Origin: Verrucomicrobiota bacterium
GTDB taxonomy: Bacteria; Verrucomicrobiota; Kiritimatiellia; RFP12; UBA1067
NCBI GenBank assembly: GCA_016288465.1
Contig: JAEEZC010000066.1
Location: forward strand, 1 to 37,100
Length of the DNA stretch: 37,100 nt
Direction of reading: 5' to 3'
Shown: one piece after another, positions 8,501 to 16,084 of the stretch
Numbering within the stretch: position 1 is the first letter of the stretch
How the letters are laid out: each line of letters begins with the position of its first letter
The notes under the pieces: model-generated
What the model was told of the DNA's origin: nothing
Databases searched by the model: none
The model's input: the letters and a program-made list of their open reading frames with translations, nothing else
Program-made: the position numbers and the translations under genes

Positions 8501-8627
8501 TCACGTATACGTTGCATTTTGTTGACGATTGTTTGCTCACGGCCAGCGACGTAATCGCGACAACTGTCGGCATGACATAGTTGTTGTCGCATATGAAGCA
8601 AATCTCAAGCGTGGAATTACTTGTCAT
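5544..8627 (-). CDS. Three-domain glycosyltransferase (GT8-like + GT-like + GT2)
   Basis: 1027 residues. Residues 1-290 are GT8-like: ICFICDNNYVMPTVVAI, the metal-binding YADGDVVF, and YFNSGIMLLNL. Residues 297-560 form a second transferase-like domain (PLIVSLTSFPARID, then VITVDDDLVC), a type seen in LPS loci that I cannot name further. Residues 592-800 are GT2 (VSVVLPINNATVFLEK, CLDNGSTDD, FLDTTSF); the usual second D-x-D is FLDTT here, so this domain may be weak or inactive. Residues 930-980 form a coiled coil, and a basic C-terminus may contact the membrane. Start ATG at 8627 has GGAG 6 nt upstream; a TTG at 8648 is less likely. It probably builds several linkages of the exported polysaccharide. 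Confidence 0.85.
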   Translation of the reverse strand: MTSNSTLEICFICDNNYVMPTVVAITSLAVSKQSSTKCNVYVIADELSEENERVFKGLCRDNFNIVVVRKSAAELRSLHTAVPGSMCVATPAALLKFFLGDTLSHLDKVLYADGDVVFRHDMLDLYNTDLGENIVAAVPDTGIMYSSRPILRAVKTYFNSGIMLLNLKKMRDGKYAEKLVEAKRKSTDASLMDQNIFNLVFDGSVLPLPIRYNCLFVNLVRAYAAGSFRFSLLNKTFSTTYRGFSELLDDAAVIHYSSKEKPWKVSGTPLGEEWEKAYGLSPFGPVPLVRVEPTDGVCLFNYKDMADVERPLIVSLTSFPARIDKVHVALESILAQTLRPDRIILWLARDQFPSLERGLPESLLNLIPQGVEIGWADRDLGAHKKYCYVLRENPDAIVITVDDDLVCPNDLVSTLYRSYLRFPKCISALRTHLMTFSPDGQLMPYKTWRMTCVDYVNRPNTALFATTGAGVLYPPHVVPPSALDHDVFMKVCPHADDVWMKMITAAAGISVVNPSHRKCVLKVVDGTQENALWESNVMSGGNDRQIANVVEYCDKAFPGTSGVLQKIWHDSRDAEITDNNLAPDIPVRAAGIPDVSVVLPINNATVFLEKCLSSLTAQTHANFEVICLDNGSTDDPMPVLRKFASKDVRIGVFPRVRSTLASVRNTGLSIAKGKYVLFLDTTSFCDKNLLKEMFECAERFSCDVVACGSQTYNADSGKTEESRCFPKKIVDLPQGFTPEAPYNTFLDDMGNLLGTRLIRREFLKTRHIAFPAVPNDDDLFMAMAVLVEASKIGIVNKALYHKAALRSREYLAIADKAPTSIEDSFIALYDRLVANNLYSRFEASYKRFVITQCVNRLTSFTTSAAFMELYGNLRNSGFERMGVADTMPGDVGWPTCRLFKDIAENEDVLPFLQEYMLQTLGRIASQGAYGQEMRRQFNEASSVAKKLKAQLSKLDIESARHKSELERLRAEVFRLTHSEAYRTGMFITWPARKAWGGVKCLRENGFKYTVKHAIGKVMRLFGSKTTW

Positions 8628-8648
8628 CTCTTTCTCCGTCAATAGCAA

Positions 8649-11045
8649 TCAAACACAAGCGGCCTGTACACTTTCAAGGATTTTCTGCAGTCGTTCACGT
8701 TCTTTTTTGGCGACGGCAATTCTAAGCTTTTTCTCTTCGTTGGCCGCGCGAAGCTCGTCGACTTTTGCGGACAGCGTCTTCTTGGTCTTGTCCGCTTCGG
8801 CAATTCTAAGCTTTTTCTCTTCATTGGCCGCGCGAAGCTCGTCGACTTTTGCGGACAGAGTCTTCTTGATCTTGTCCGCTTCGGCAATCTTGAGCTTTTT
8901 CTCTTCGTTGGCCGCGCGAAGCTCCTCGACTTTTGCGGACAGAATCTTCTTGATCTTGTCCGCTTCGGCAATTCTAAGCTTTTTCTCTTCGTTAGCCGCG
9001 CGAAGCTCGTCGACTTTTGCGGACAGCGTCTTCTTGGTCTTGTCCGCTTCGGCAATTCTAAGCTTTTTCTCTTCGTTAGCCGCGCGAAGCTCGTCGATTT
9101 TCATGGACATGCCAGTCCGGATCTGTGTTTCCCGTGCAGCTTCGAACGATAGCTCTTCATTTCTACGACTGAAATGCGTGAATAATGTTGTTAAAAGGCT
9201 TGCTCCAGATAGGGCTAGACGATATGCATCGTCATACATGCCCATGTTGACCGTTGATGGAGGAATGTCTGGAAATTCCAGCGCTCTCAGTCCATTTGTT
9301 TGTAGAATGGAGAAAGTCCTCTCTATCGTTTTATCTGTTGCCCGTCGGAATAGGTTGTCAAAGCAACTGCGGATTGCCGCCTTAAAGAACTGTTTTCGAA
9401 GCTCCAGCTCGCGTCCAGCAATAGCGTCTCTGATTTCCAAGAATGCTTTTAGAAAGTTGGTCGGATGTTTGTCCGAATTTCCCATCTGACTGTTTGGCAG
9501 GAACGCTCTATAATAGTAGTACGACTTCCCCAGAAGCGCGATTCTTTCAGCATCAACAAGAGTCATCAGCACAAAGAACACATCGTCTGTCGGAGGAATC
9601 TGGTGGAAACGAATTCCGCATTGCTGGATGAAGGACGACCTATACAGTTTGTTCCATGGCGCGAATCCAAGCCCGGCAAAGACATTTATCCCCTGTTTAT
9701 TCGCGGAAATTGGCCCTTCGACTTGGAAATAGCTGTCGGGTATGCCCATTTCTTGACACTGATTGAAGTTGCGGCAGTTGATGTGAATTCGTCCAGCAAC
9801 AACAACATCAGCGTTTTGGGCTTCGCCACAAGATACCATGTCTGCCAACATGTCGGGACGGCAGAAGTCGTCTGCGTCGGCGAAGAAAAGCCAACGTCCT
9901 CTTGCTTCGTCTATTCCGCGATTTCTGGCAATGGCTCCACCTGAATTCTTCTGTGTGATTACCCTGACTCGTGGATCATTAGAAGAGAACTCATTGAGAA
10001 TTGCAGCGCTTTTGTCCGTTGAACCGTCGTCCACGCAGATAATCTCGATATTTCGCAGCGTTTGGGCCAACAGAGAAATAAGCATCATTGATAGGTATGC
10101 CTCCGCATTGTATACGGGGACTATTACCGAAACAGCCATGCCGTCGCCAGACTCAGTTTCCTCGCATGACAGGCCGAAGGCCGCTCGCCAGAGCTTGATG
10201 CCGTTGATGCCTGCATGAAGCCACCATAGGTGGGCCATCATGTGTTCGGGCTTTCTCCAAGGCTTCCTTGACGTTACGAAATGTGTTATGTAAGCTTCTC
10301 CGCCTGTTGCCTCAAGTTGGCTCTTGATGCAGTGGTTGCCGACTTGGACATTCCAGCGAAGGTCTAGAATCCTTATCTTGTCCTTGCAGCAGAAGTTTAT
10401 TGCGTCCTGCTCATTGTACCATTTGACTTTGGAAGCGGCTATTGTCACCGGAACAAGGGTGGTTATTAGTTGCTCTTTCCGGTAGGCGTCGAAATTCACG
10501 ACCAGAACACCTGCATTGATGTAGCGGTCTAATTCCTCGAATCCATTCTGTTTTGCCCACGCGACGAATTGCGGCATCTTTGAGAATTCGGCTCCATCGG
10601 GTACGCCCGCAAATATGTTGCCGCGTAGATCCGTCTCGAAAAGCTCTGTCAAATCGTGGTTAACTGCGATGTCGATGTCTAGCAGGATCGCTTTTTCAAA
10701 ATTGCATAGGATGACAGGAGCAAGAAGTTTGAAACACGTCGACACGGTGACATAGCTGTTCTGACCAAACTCAGACAGTCCGCTGCCATTCACGGCGGCG
10801 GAAACATCAACAAATCGGATCGACAGGTTCTTGTGTCCCGAAAGGTCTTTGGTTGCAGCGTCGCAACGGTCTTGCGGGATGTTGGCATGAAGAACGAGGA
10901 GGTCGATGTTGCTGTTCGGGGTGCTGGCGACAATTGAGCGTACCGTCACTTCGAGAAACGGCAGGTAGTTGCCGTCTGCCACCATGACGACCGGAATGTT
11001 CCGATTCTCGAACGCTGGTTTTATGTCGTCTCTTGCTGCGATCAT
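8649..11045 (-). CDS. Two-domain glycosyltransferase (GT8 + GT2) with coiled-coil repeat tail
   Basis: 798 residues. Residues 15-285 are GT8-like (VVMVADGNYLPFLEVTVRSI; ILLDIDIAVNHD; YINAGVLVVNFD). Residues 303-520 are a canonical GT2 (VSVIVPVYNAEAYLSM; CVDDGSTD; FADADDF; NSGGAIARNRGID), with both Asp motifs intact. A helical spacer follows, then residues 646-785 consist of five copies of a 28-residue repeat (DELRAANEEKKLRIAEADKT plus 8 more), four heptads each, predicting a rigid coiled coil of roughly 20 nm, as in length-controlling or scaffolding rods. The ATG overlaps the previous stop as ATGA, so translation is coupled to the small HTH gene. It shares its GT8+GT2 plan with the next gene. 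Confidence 0.88.
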   Translation of the reverse strand: MIAARDDIKPAFENRNIPVVMVADGNYLPFLEVTVRSIVASTPNSNIDLLVLHANIPQDRCDAATKDLSGHKNLSIRFVDVSAAVNGSGLSEFGQNSYVTVSTCFKLLAPVILCNFEKAILLDIDIAVNHDLTELFETDLRGNIFAGVPDGAEFSKMPQFVAWAKQNGFEELDRYINAGVLVVNFDAYRKEQLITTLVPVTIAASKVKWYNEQDAINFCCKDKIRILDLRWNVQVGNHCIKSQLEATGGEAYITHFVTSRKPWRKPEHMMAHLWWLHAGINGIKLWRAAFGLSCEETESGDGMAVSVIVPVYNAEAYLSMMLISLLAQTLRNIEIICVDDGSTDKSAAILNEFSSNDPRVRVITQKNSGGAIARNRGIDEARGRWLFFADADDFCRPDMLADMVSCGEAQNADVVVAGRIHINCRNFNQCQEMGIPDSYFQVEGPISANKQGINVFAGLGFAPWNKLYRSSFIQQCGIRFHQIPPTDDVFFVLMTLVDAERIALLGKSYYYYRAFLPNSQMGNSDKHPTNFLKAFLEIRDAIAGRELELRKQFFKAAIRSCFDNLFRRATDKTIERTFSILQTNGLRALEFPDIPPSTVNMGMYDDAYRLALSGASLLTTLFTHFSRRNEELSFEAARETQIRTGMSMKIDELRAANEEKKLRIAEADKTKKTLSAKVDELRAANEEKKLRIAEADKIKKILSAKVEELRAANEEKKLKIAEADKIKKTLSAKVDELRAANEEKKLRIAEADKTKKTLSAKVDELRAANEEKKLRIAVAKKERERLQKILESVQAACV
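8719..9104. repeat. 84-bp tandem repeat, about 4.6 copies, inside the glycosyltransferase gene
   Basis: The anchor AAGCTC occurs at 8751, 8835, 8919, 9003 and 9087, exactly 84 bp apart. Copies differ at only a few bases, some of which change residues (Thr/Ile, Asp/Glu, Arg/Lys). The unit equals 28 codons, so copy-number change keeps the frame. Confidence 0.95.
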
Positions 11046-11299
11046 GCTCTAATCTCCCAGTGCCCGCCTTTGTCAGGGCCGACGCGTTGCAGACGTCCGT
11101 CCATTTTCAGCCTTTGCACATGCTTGGTTACGGCTCTTCGTGATATTCCAAGAATTCCTGCGAGTGAATCGTATGTGCAATATGGATCGGCTCGTATTGC
11201 TTCTAAGATTTTCAGGGAACTTTTCAGGGAACGTTCCGAACTCGCAACCTTCTCGTTCGCGGTCATGGGTTGTGAAATGTTGTTCGCTTGCTTGCGCAT
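11042..11299 (-). CDS. Small winged-helix DNA-binding protein
   Basis: 85 residues. SLKILEAIRADPYCTYDSLA, LGISRRAVTKHVQRLKMDG and RVGPDKGGHWEI form a winged helix. The same ending is familiar from the C-terminus of AlbA_2/RecG-like ATP-binding regulators, so this may be a domain detached from such a protein, or a stand-alone regulator of the operon. It lies 20 nt after the AAA-ATPase gene, and its stop overlaps the ATG of the GT8+GT2 gene (ATGA). ATG at 11299 is chosen as the longest start; a second ATG at 11266 is possible and neither has a strong ribosome-binding site. Confidence 0.7.
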   Translation of the reverse strand: MRKQANNISQPMTANEKVASSERSLKSSLKILEAIRADPYCTYDSLAGILGISRRAVTKHVQRLKMDGRLQRVGPDKGGHWEIRA

Positions 11300-11319
11300 G
11301 TTAACCCGATTGCCATCGC

Positions 11320-12900
11320 TTATCCCTGCAGCTCCTCTACGAGGTCTTCCACGATTGTGCGCTTTGCCGCGGAGAAGGAGATGCCTATGAGTGTGATGCG
11401 CTTTCCCGAAAGAGCGTACTTGCCTGCGTAGTCCTTGCCCCTGATCTGCTCCAGCGCTTCCGTCGCGGGACGGTCAAGCTTGAACTCGACTATGTAGACG
11501 TCTTCGGGCGTGTGCGCAACAAGGTCGATCCGGCCGTCGTTCGTCTGCACTTCCCCCTGTGCGCTGACGCCGATCAGCCGCAGGACTACATAGACAATCG
11601 TCTGCCACATCTGCTCGTTCTGTCGGTCGGTGAGACTGTAGGGGATGTTGGAGAAGAATGTCTTGAGCGCCTTCACGAACTTCGGCACGTCATGATCGTA
11701 AAGCGCAGTGATGGCCGCAATCTGCGCAGCTCCGGCAGCATCCTCGCCTAGCCCGGAATAAACGGGGGCGATGGCATGAAGGAACGATTCGCGAACCTCG
11801 CGGTTGGGGAAGTCGAGCGAATACAGGCGGGACCCGCCGACGTCCCTGCTCGCACAGATGGTCAGATAGCCGGTCTGGTAAAGAAGCGTCACGGCACGCG
11901 GGTTGCCCGGCTCGTAGTTTCCGAGTTCCGTTGCAGATATGTCTATCCGCGAAAAGTCGAGCGGCTTCCTTCCCAGAATGTCGGCGAGAAACGTCGGCAT
12001 TGCGGTTTCGGACCAGTAATTGCCGAACTCTCCCCTGCCAAAGCAAAGACCAAGCGAGACAGGATTTATGACCGGCTCCGCGGCGTGATGGAACTTGTAG
12101 CCGTCGTACCATTCCACGATCTTGGCGAACGACTCCTTGTCTGTAAGGCCCTGCGCCTCGCCAAGTTCGTGGATGCGCCCGGGGAAATACTTCAGCACCT
12201 CCTCGTGCGTGTAGCCAAAGAGCGTCGCCGCCTTTGGGTGCATCGTCCAGTCGTTGAGGTTGTTGAGGTCGGAGAATATCGACACCTTCGAGAACTTGGA
12301 GACGCCCGTTATGAACGCGAACCGCTGCTTCGCCTCCAGCGTCTTGATGACGGAGTAGAACGCCTTGAGCGTGTCGCGGAACTCCGTGACGTCCGGCTTC
12401 ATGAGATGTCCGAGAAGAGGCTTGTCGTACTCGTCCACAAGGAGCACCATGTGACCGTCCGGCGATTTCGCGGCAAGCGCGTTTATCGCACGCTCGAAAG
12501 CGGTTGCAGGGTTGGCGTCATCTGCGAAGGGGACGCCGTTGCGTCGGCACTCGTTGTCCAGCATGACGCGCCAGCGGCGATTGAGCTCTTCGGCCGTTTT
12601 TGCCTGTGCGCTTCCCATGTCGAGGTGAAGGACCGGCCACTTCTTCGACCAGTCCCCCTTGGGTTCGACAGCAAGGCCGGTGAAGAGTTCGCGTCTCCCC
12701 TCGAAGAGAGCCTTCAGCGTAGAGACGGCGAGCGACTTGCCGAAGCGACGCGGGCGGGCGATGAAGAAGAGCTTGCCGACATCGCCAGACGCCATCGTGT
12801 AGAGCGCATCCGTCTTGTCGACGTATGTAAAGCCGCCGCCTCGCAGCTCCTCGAACGTGTATGTGTCTGTCGCAACCTTTTCCATATCCATAGCCCGCAT
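11320..12900 (-). CDS. AAA-ATPase-like protein with PD-(D/E)XK nuclease-like domain
   Basis: 526 residues of the AAA-ATPase_like/PDDEXK_9 family, very common in gut bacteria and without a settled function. The N-terminal FEELRGGGFTYVDKTDALY is the family's opening. ARPRRFGKSL (48-57) serves as P-loop and VLLVDEYDKPL (about 150-160) as Walker B. Near residues 453-475 GRIDLVAH and YIVEFKLD give the D-x(n)-E-x-K nuclease-like core. Its ATG overlaps the stop of the ABC ATPase gene by 1 nt (TAATG). This placement inside a polysaccharide export operon is unusual for a family normally seen as scattered single genes. It is visibly more GC-rich than the glycosyltransferase genes after it. Defence, toxin-like or signalling roles are speculative. 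Confidence 0.85.
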   Translation of the reverse strand: MRAMDMEKVATDTYTFEELRGGGFTYVDKTDALYTMASGDVGKLFFIARPRRFGKSLAVSTLKALFEGRRELFTGLAVEPKGDWSKKWPVLHLDMGSAQAKTAEELNRRWRVMLDNECRRNGVPFADDANPATAFERAINALAAKSPDGHMVLLVDEYDKPLLGHLMKPDVTEFRDTLKAFYSVIKTLEAKQRFAFITGVSKFSKVSIFSDLNNLNDWTMHPKAATLFGYTHEEVLKYFPGRIHELGEAQGLTDKESFAKIVEWYDGYKFHHAAEPVINPVSLGLCFGRGEFGNYWSETAMPTFLADILGRKPLDFSRIDISATELGNYEPGNPRAVTLLYQTGYLTICASRDVGGSRLYSLDFPNREVRESFLHAIAPVYSGLGEDAAGAAQIAAITALYDHDVPKFVKALKTFFSNIPYSLTDRQNEQMWQTIVYVVLRLIGVSAQGEVQTNDGRIDLVAHTPEDVYIVEFKLDRPATEALEQIRGKDYAGKYALSGKRITLIGISFSAAKRTIVEDLVEELQG

Positions 12901-13829
12901 TATGCCATGTTCCCAGTCGCTTCTGATAGGTTCTTGTATGCCTTGAGCAGCTCGCGCACCTTGCCGATCTTTTCCGCATCCTCCGCCATTTGTCTGGCTG
13001 CCGCCGCCTTGCGCGCGGCAGCCTCGGCCCGTGCGCTGATTCTCGCCTTGGCGGAGACAGGGTCGTAGACAGCCTGCGAATGGCCGTGCAGGAACTCCTC
13101 GTAGCAGTCGCAGACTCCGGCGACGTCGTCCGTGAACGCGATCTGGCAGCCCTTGTTGAGCCAGAGGACCTTGTTGCAGAGCGAGCGTATCTGCCCTATC
13201 GAATGCGAGACGAGTATCGTGGTCGCTCCTCCGCCGATTATCTCCTTCATCTTGCTTTCGCTCTTCTGCCTGAATGCGCCGTCGCCTACGGCGAGCACTT
13301 CGTCGAGTATGAGCAGGTCGGGCTTGACGAGCGAGGCGATGGAGAACGCGAGACGGGACTTCATGCCGGACGAAAGCTGCCTGAAAGGGCGGTCTTCGAG
13401 CCCGTCGAGCTCCGCGAAGCTGATTATCTGCCGGAACGTCCTGTCCAGGAACGCGCGCGTGTAGCCGAGCATCGCTCCGCGAAGGTACGTGTTCTCCTTG
13501 ATGGTTAGGTCCCCGTCGAAGCCGCTTGCGAGCTCAAGCAGCGCCGAGACTCGCCCGTGGCGCACGATGGTGCCTTCCGTCGGCTCCATTATGCCCGAGA
13601 CCGCCTTGAGCAGCGTGGACTTGCCCGCGCCGTTCGAGCCGATTATGCCGAGCATGTCGCCTTTGTCGATCGAGAACGTGATGCCCCGGTCCGCCCAGAA
13701 GTCGACGACCTTGTAGTTGCCGGTCAGCCGGCGCATGACCCATTCTTTCAGGCCGATGTTCTTGAAGTCGCCTATCCGGTACCGGATGGAGACGCCGCGG
13801 CATTCGAGCATGGCCTTCTTGTCAGACAT
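12900..13829 (-). CDS. ABC transporter ATPase for polysaccharide export (Wzt/KpsT/TagH-like)
   Basis: 309 residues. Walker A GSNGAGKST (64-72), signature LSSGMKSRLAFS and Walker B LLILDEVLAVGDG, with switch His in VSHS. The opening (VSIRYRIGDFKNIGLKEWVM) is typical of Wzt/TagH ATPases that power export of polymers assembled on undecaprenyl phosphate. After about residue 240 comes an alanine-rich helical tail rather than the large carbohydrate-binding domain of O9a-type Wzt, so export is probably not coupled to terminal-sugar recognition through this subunit. ATG at 13829 overlaps the permease stop by 8 nt (ATGTCTGA), so the two are coupled; a longer upstream frame would lie inside the permease gene. 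Confidence 0.92.
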   Translation of the reverse strand: MSDKKAMLECRGVSIRYRIGDFKNIGLKEWVMRRLTGNYKVVDFWADRGITFSIDKGDMLGIIGSNGAGKSTLLKAVSGIMEPTEGTIVRHGRVSALLELASGFDGDLTIKENTYLRGAMLGYTRAFLDRTFRQIISFAELDGLEDRPFRQLSSGMKSRLAFSIASLVKPDLLILDEVLAVGDGAFRQKSESKMKEIIGGGATTILVSHSIGQIRSLCNKVLWLNKGCQIAFTDDVAGVCDCYEEFLHGHSQAVYDPVSAKARISARAEAAARKAAAARQMAEDAEKIGKVRELLKAYKNLSEATGNMA

Positions 13830-14589
13830 AGTACAGGAATTCGGTGTTGTAGCGCTTGTACATGTAGCAGCCCGCGATGATCGCCGCGAGAGCCACTCCC
13901 GCAAGCGTCAGATGAGTCTCGAGGGACGGAACCGCGCCGTTGAGCACGACTTCGCGGAAGTACGCGATGTGGCGGTACACCGGGTTGCACGCGAACGCGA
14001 GCTGCATCCGGGGCGAGTACCCGTCTATCGTGTAGAATATGGCCGAGCCGTACATGAGAAGCTGGACGAAGACTCGCCAGAGGTAGTCGATGTCGCGGAA
14101 GAACACGAAGAAGGCGGACAGGACCAGCCCGATGCCCGTGTTGAAGGCGAGCATGGTGGCGATGGGATACGCCAGCAGAAGGAACTTCCACGTGAACTCC
14201 ACTCCGTCCATCCAGCAGAAGAAGAAGAACACTACCAGCGTCAGGGCGAAGTTGATCAGCGTCTGCACCGAGCTAGCGAACAGGAACAGGTACTTCGGCA
14301 CGTTCACCTTGGTGAATATGGCCGCGTTGCCGTACAGGCTGTGCATCCCGAGGCTTGTGGACTCGGAGAACCAGCAGAACACGAGGTTCCCGCAGAACAG
14401 GTATGTCGTGTAGTGGTCCATGTTGCGGCCGAAGAACTGCTCGAACACCAGCTTCATGACGAAAAGCATCATGAGCGGCATGAGCATGCTCCAGCCAACT
14501 CCCAGGATGGTGCGCTTGTACTTCTTCTTGAAGTCCCGTTTGACCAGCTCTTCAAACAGGAATCTGTGGGTTTTCAGTGTTTTGAGCAT
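13822..14589 (-). CDS. ABC-2 type polysaccharide export permease (Wzm/KpsM-like)
   Basis: 255 residues with about six membrane segments, the usual size for Wzm/KpsM/TagG permeases. The N-terminus RDFKKKYKRTILGVGWSMLM is the family's amphipathic interface and first membrane helix; CNPVYRHIAYFREVVLNG near the end is also typical. With the ATPase encoded by the overlapping next gene it would export a lipid-linked surface polysaccharide across the inner membrane. It is the first gene of the long minus-strand operon. The -10 box lies only 8 nt before the ATG, so the mRNA should be leaderless or nearly so. Confidence 0.93.
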   Translation of the reverse strand: MLKTLKTHRFLFEELVKRDFKKKYKRTILGVGWSMLMPLMMLFVMKLVFEQFFGRNMDHYTTYLFCGNLVFCWFSESTSLGMHSLYGNAAIFTKVNVPKYLFLFASSVQTLINFALTLVVFFFFCWMDGVEFTWKFLLLAYPIATMLAFNTGIGLVLSAFFVFFRDIDYLWRVFVQLLMYGSAIFYTIDGYSPRMQLAFACNPVYRHIAYFREVVLNGAVPSLETHLTLAGVALAAIIAGCYMYKRYNTEFLYYV

Positions 14590-14597
14590 TTCGACGT

Positions 14598-14603
14598 ATT
14601 ATA
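14598..14603 (-). promoter_or_regulatory. Extended -10 promoter of the export operon, leaderless start
   Basis: Minus-strand TGG-TATAAT, 8 nt from the permease ATG (14589). A -35-like TTGAGC sits 17 bp upstream. Predicted transcription start is within 0-2 nt of the ATG. Confidence 0.75.
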
Positions 14604-14622
14604 CCAAACGCCGTTGCTCCGC

Positions 14623-16044
14623 TCAATATGCGCCGCGCATGAAAAGCACCGCGTAGATGGTGCGGATGAGTATCCAGACGTCCATCCAGGGCGACCAGTT
14701 CAGGACGTAGTGCGCGTCAAGCGCCACGCGGCGCGCGTACCCGGTGCCGCTTCTGCCCGACACCTGCCAAAGCCCCGTTATGCCGGGCCGCACCGACGAG
14801 AACACCTCGTACGCGTCGCCATAGTACTGCACCTCCTCCTTTACTATGGGACGGGGGCCGATCAGCGCCATTTCGCCAGTGAAGACGTTGAAAAGCTGCG
14901 GAAGCTCGTCGAGGGACGTCTTGCGCAGGAAACGGCCTACGGCGGTGATGCGCGGGTCGTTTCTGATCTTGAATGTCTCGTGCCACTCCTTGGCGATGCC
15001 GGGGTCGGACTCCAGAAGCTGGCGGAGGCGCTCGTCGGCGTCGACGTGCATGGAGCGGAACTTCAGCACCGAAATCTCCCGCCCGTTCCGTCCCAGCCGG
15101 CGCTGGCGGTAGAACACGGGCCCTTTGCTGGTCAGCTTGACGAGAAGGGGAATCGCCACGAAAAGCGGCGAAAGGACTGCGAATGCCAGCGCCGCGAGCG
15201 TCGTGTCCATGATCCGCTTCTGGAGGCGCTTGACCTTCATCCGGGACTGGTTGACCATCTCTATGCCGCCAATGCCCTCGAAGTTGATCGGCTTCGCGCC
15301 GAACACCGGGAACGCCGCGGACGTCGGCAGGTACTCGATGTAGGTGAACCACTTCGTGAATTCGTCGAGCTGCAGGCGGAAGAGCCGCGGATCCTGGCAG
15401 GCGAGCAGTATCCTTACGCCGCATTCGCGCGCCTTGTGCGTTATGTCGCGCAGCGAGCCGAGCCTCTTGATGCCGGACTTCTCCAGCTCGCTTTCGCCGC
15501 TGTGCTCCGCGTTGTCGAAGTAGCCGACGATCCTCATGCCGAGATAGGAAGAGCCGCATATCGCCTCGGCGACCAATTCGGCCGTTTTCCCACCGCCCGC
15601 CAGCAGAACAGGTATCTGGCCGACGCCCGCCTTGCGCATCAGGCACCGCGCCCAGTTGCGGAATGACTGGGATGCGAATGCGATGACTATGCCCGAGAAC
15701 GCGACGACGAAGCGGGAGACTCCGTCCGTCGTCTTGTAGGTGAACCCGAGATAGGCGAGCACTCCGGCGTGCGTCAGCATCGACGAGATCATGAGACGCC
15801 GCATCTCCTCGACAGGGGAAAGCGGCGCCGACGGATACATCCAGTTGCCGTGGTACAGGTCCAGCGCGGCGTTGGAAAGGACGAAAAAGACCGCCACTGG
15901 CCAGAAGCTGAGGTAGAAGAACGGCTCGTATTCGCCTATTCCAGCTGCCCAATAGCCCCAGACAGTCAAAGCCCATACGGCGAAGACGCCGATGACATCG
16001 GCGAAGCAAAGCCCTATGATGCGGATTCTCCCCTGCGTGAACAT
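14623..16044 (-). CDS. Polyprenyl-phosphate sugar-1-phosphate transferase (WbaP/WcaJ-like)
   Basis: 473 residues. Four to five N-terminal membrane helices and a nucleotide-binding-like middle part (PVLLAGGGKTAELVAEAI), then the catalytic bacterial sugar transferase domain from about residue 269: KRIMDTTLAALAF, GPVFYRQRRLGRNG, LKFRSMHVDADERL, KTSLDELPQLFNV, GEMALIGPRP and RPGITGLWQVSGRS, all canonical. It would start repeat-unit or primer synthesis by moving a sugar phosphate to undecaprenyl phosphate at the inner membrane. The frame extends to 16113, but the promoter's TATAAT is at 16052-16057, so the ATG at 16044 is the first available codon of a leaderless message. It is transcribed separately from the export operon 33 nt downstream. 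Confidence 0.93.
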   Translation of the reverse strand: MFTQGRIRIIGLCFADVIGVFAVWALTVWGYWAAGIGEYEPFFYLSFWPVAVFFVLSNAALDLYHGNWMYPSAPLSPVEEMRRLMISSMLTHAGVLAYLGFTYKTTDGVSRFVVAFSGIVIAFASQSFRNWARCLMRKAGVGQIPVLLAGGGKTAELVAEAICGSSYLGMRIVGYFDNAEHSGESELEKSGIKRLGSLRDITHKARECGVRILLACQDPRLFRLQLDEFTKWFTYIEYLPTSAAFPVFGAKPINFEGIGGIEMVNQSRMKVKRLQKRIMDTTLAALAFAVLSPLFVAIPLLVKLTSKGPVFYRQRRLGRNGREISVLKFRSMHVDADERLRQLLESDPGIAKEWHETFKIRNDPRITAVGRFLRKTSLDELPQLFNVFTGEMALIGPRPIVKEEVQYYGDAYEVFSSVRPGITGLWQVSGRSGTGYARRVALDAHYVLNWSPWMDVWILIRTIYAVLFMRGAY

Positions 16045-16051
16045 GCGCGAT

Positions 16052-16057
16052 ATTATA
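16052..16057 (-). promoter_or_regulatory. Extended -10 box of the sugar-phosphate transferase gene, leaderless start
   Basis: Minus-strand TTTTGG-TATAAT, 7 nt from the ATG at 16044. No clear -35. Confidence 0.75.
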
Positions 16058-16084
16058 CCAAAATTCGCAATTGACGGCGTAAAG

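Noticed and set aside
8581-9489. Plus-strand frame with ASAILSFFSSLAARSSSTFA-type repeats
   Set aside because: It is the complement of the 84-bp coiled-coil repeat, and it only mirrors the repeat in the real glycosyltransferase gene.
11776-13068. 430-codon plus-strand frame
   Set aside because: Antisense to the AAA-ATPase, whose motifs are clear. No ribosome-binding site or family resemblance.
13717-15666. Long plus-strand open frame (649 codons) across the permease and transferase genes
   Set aside because: Antisense to well-recognised genes. It has no family features and is rich in Arg, Val and His, as expected from GC-rich codon shadows.
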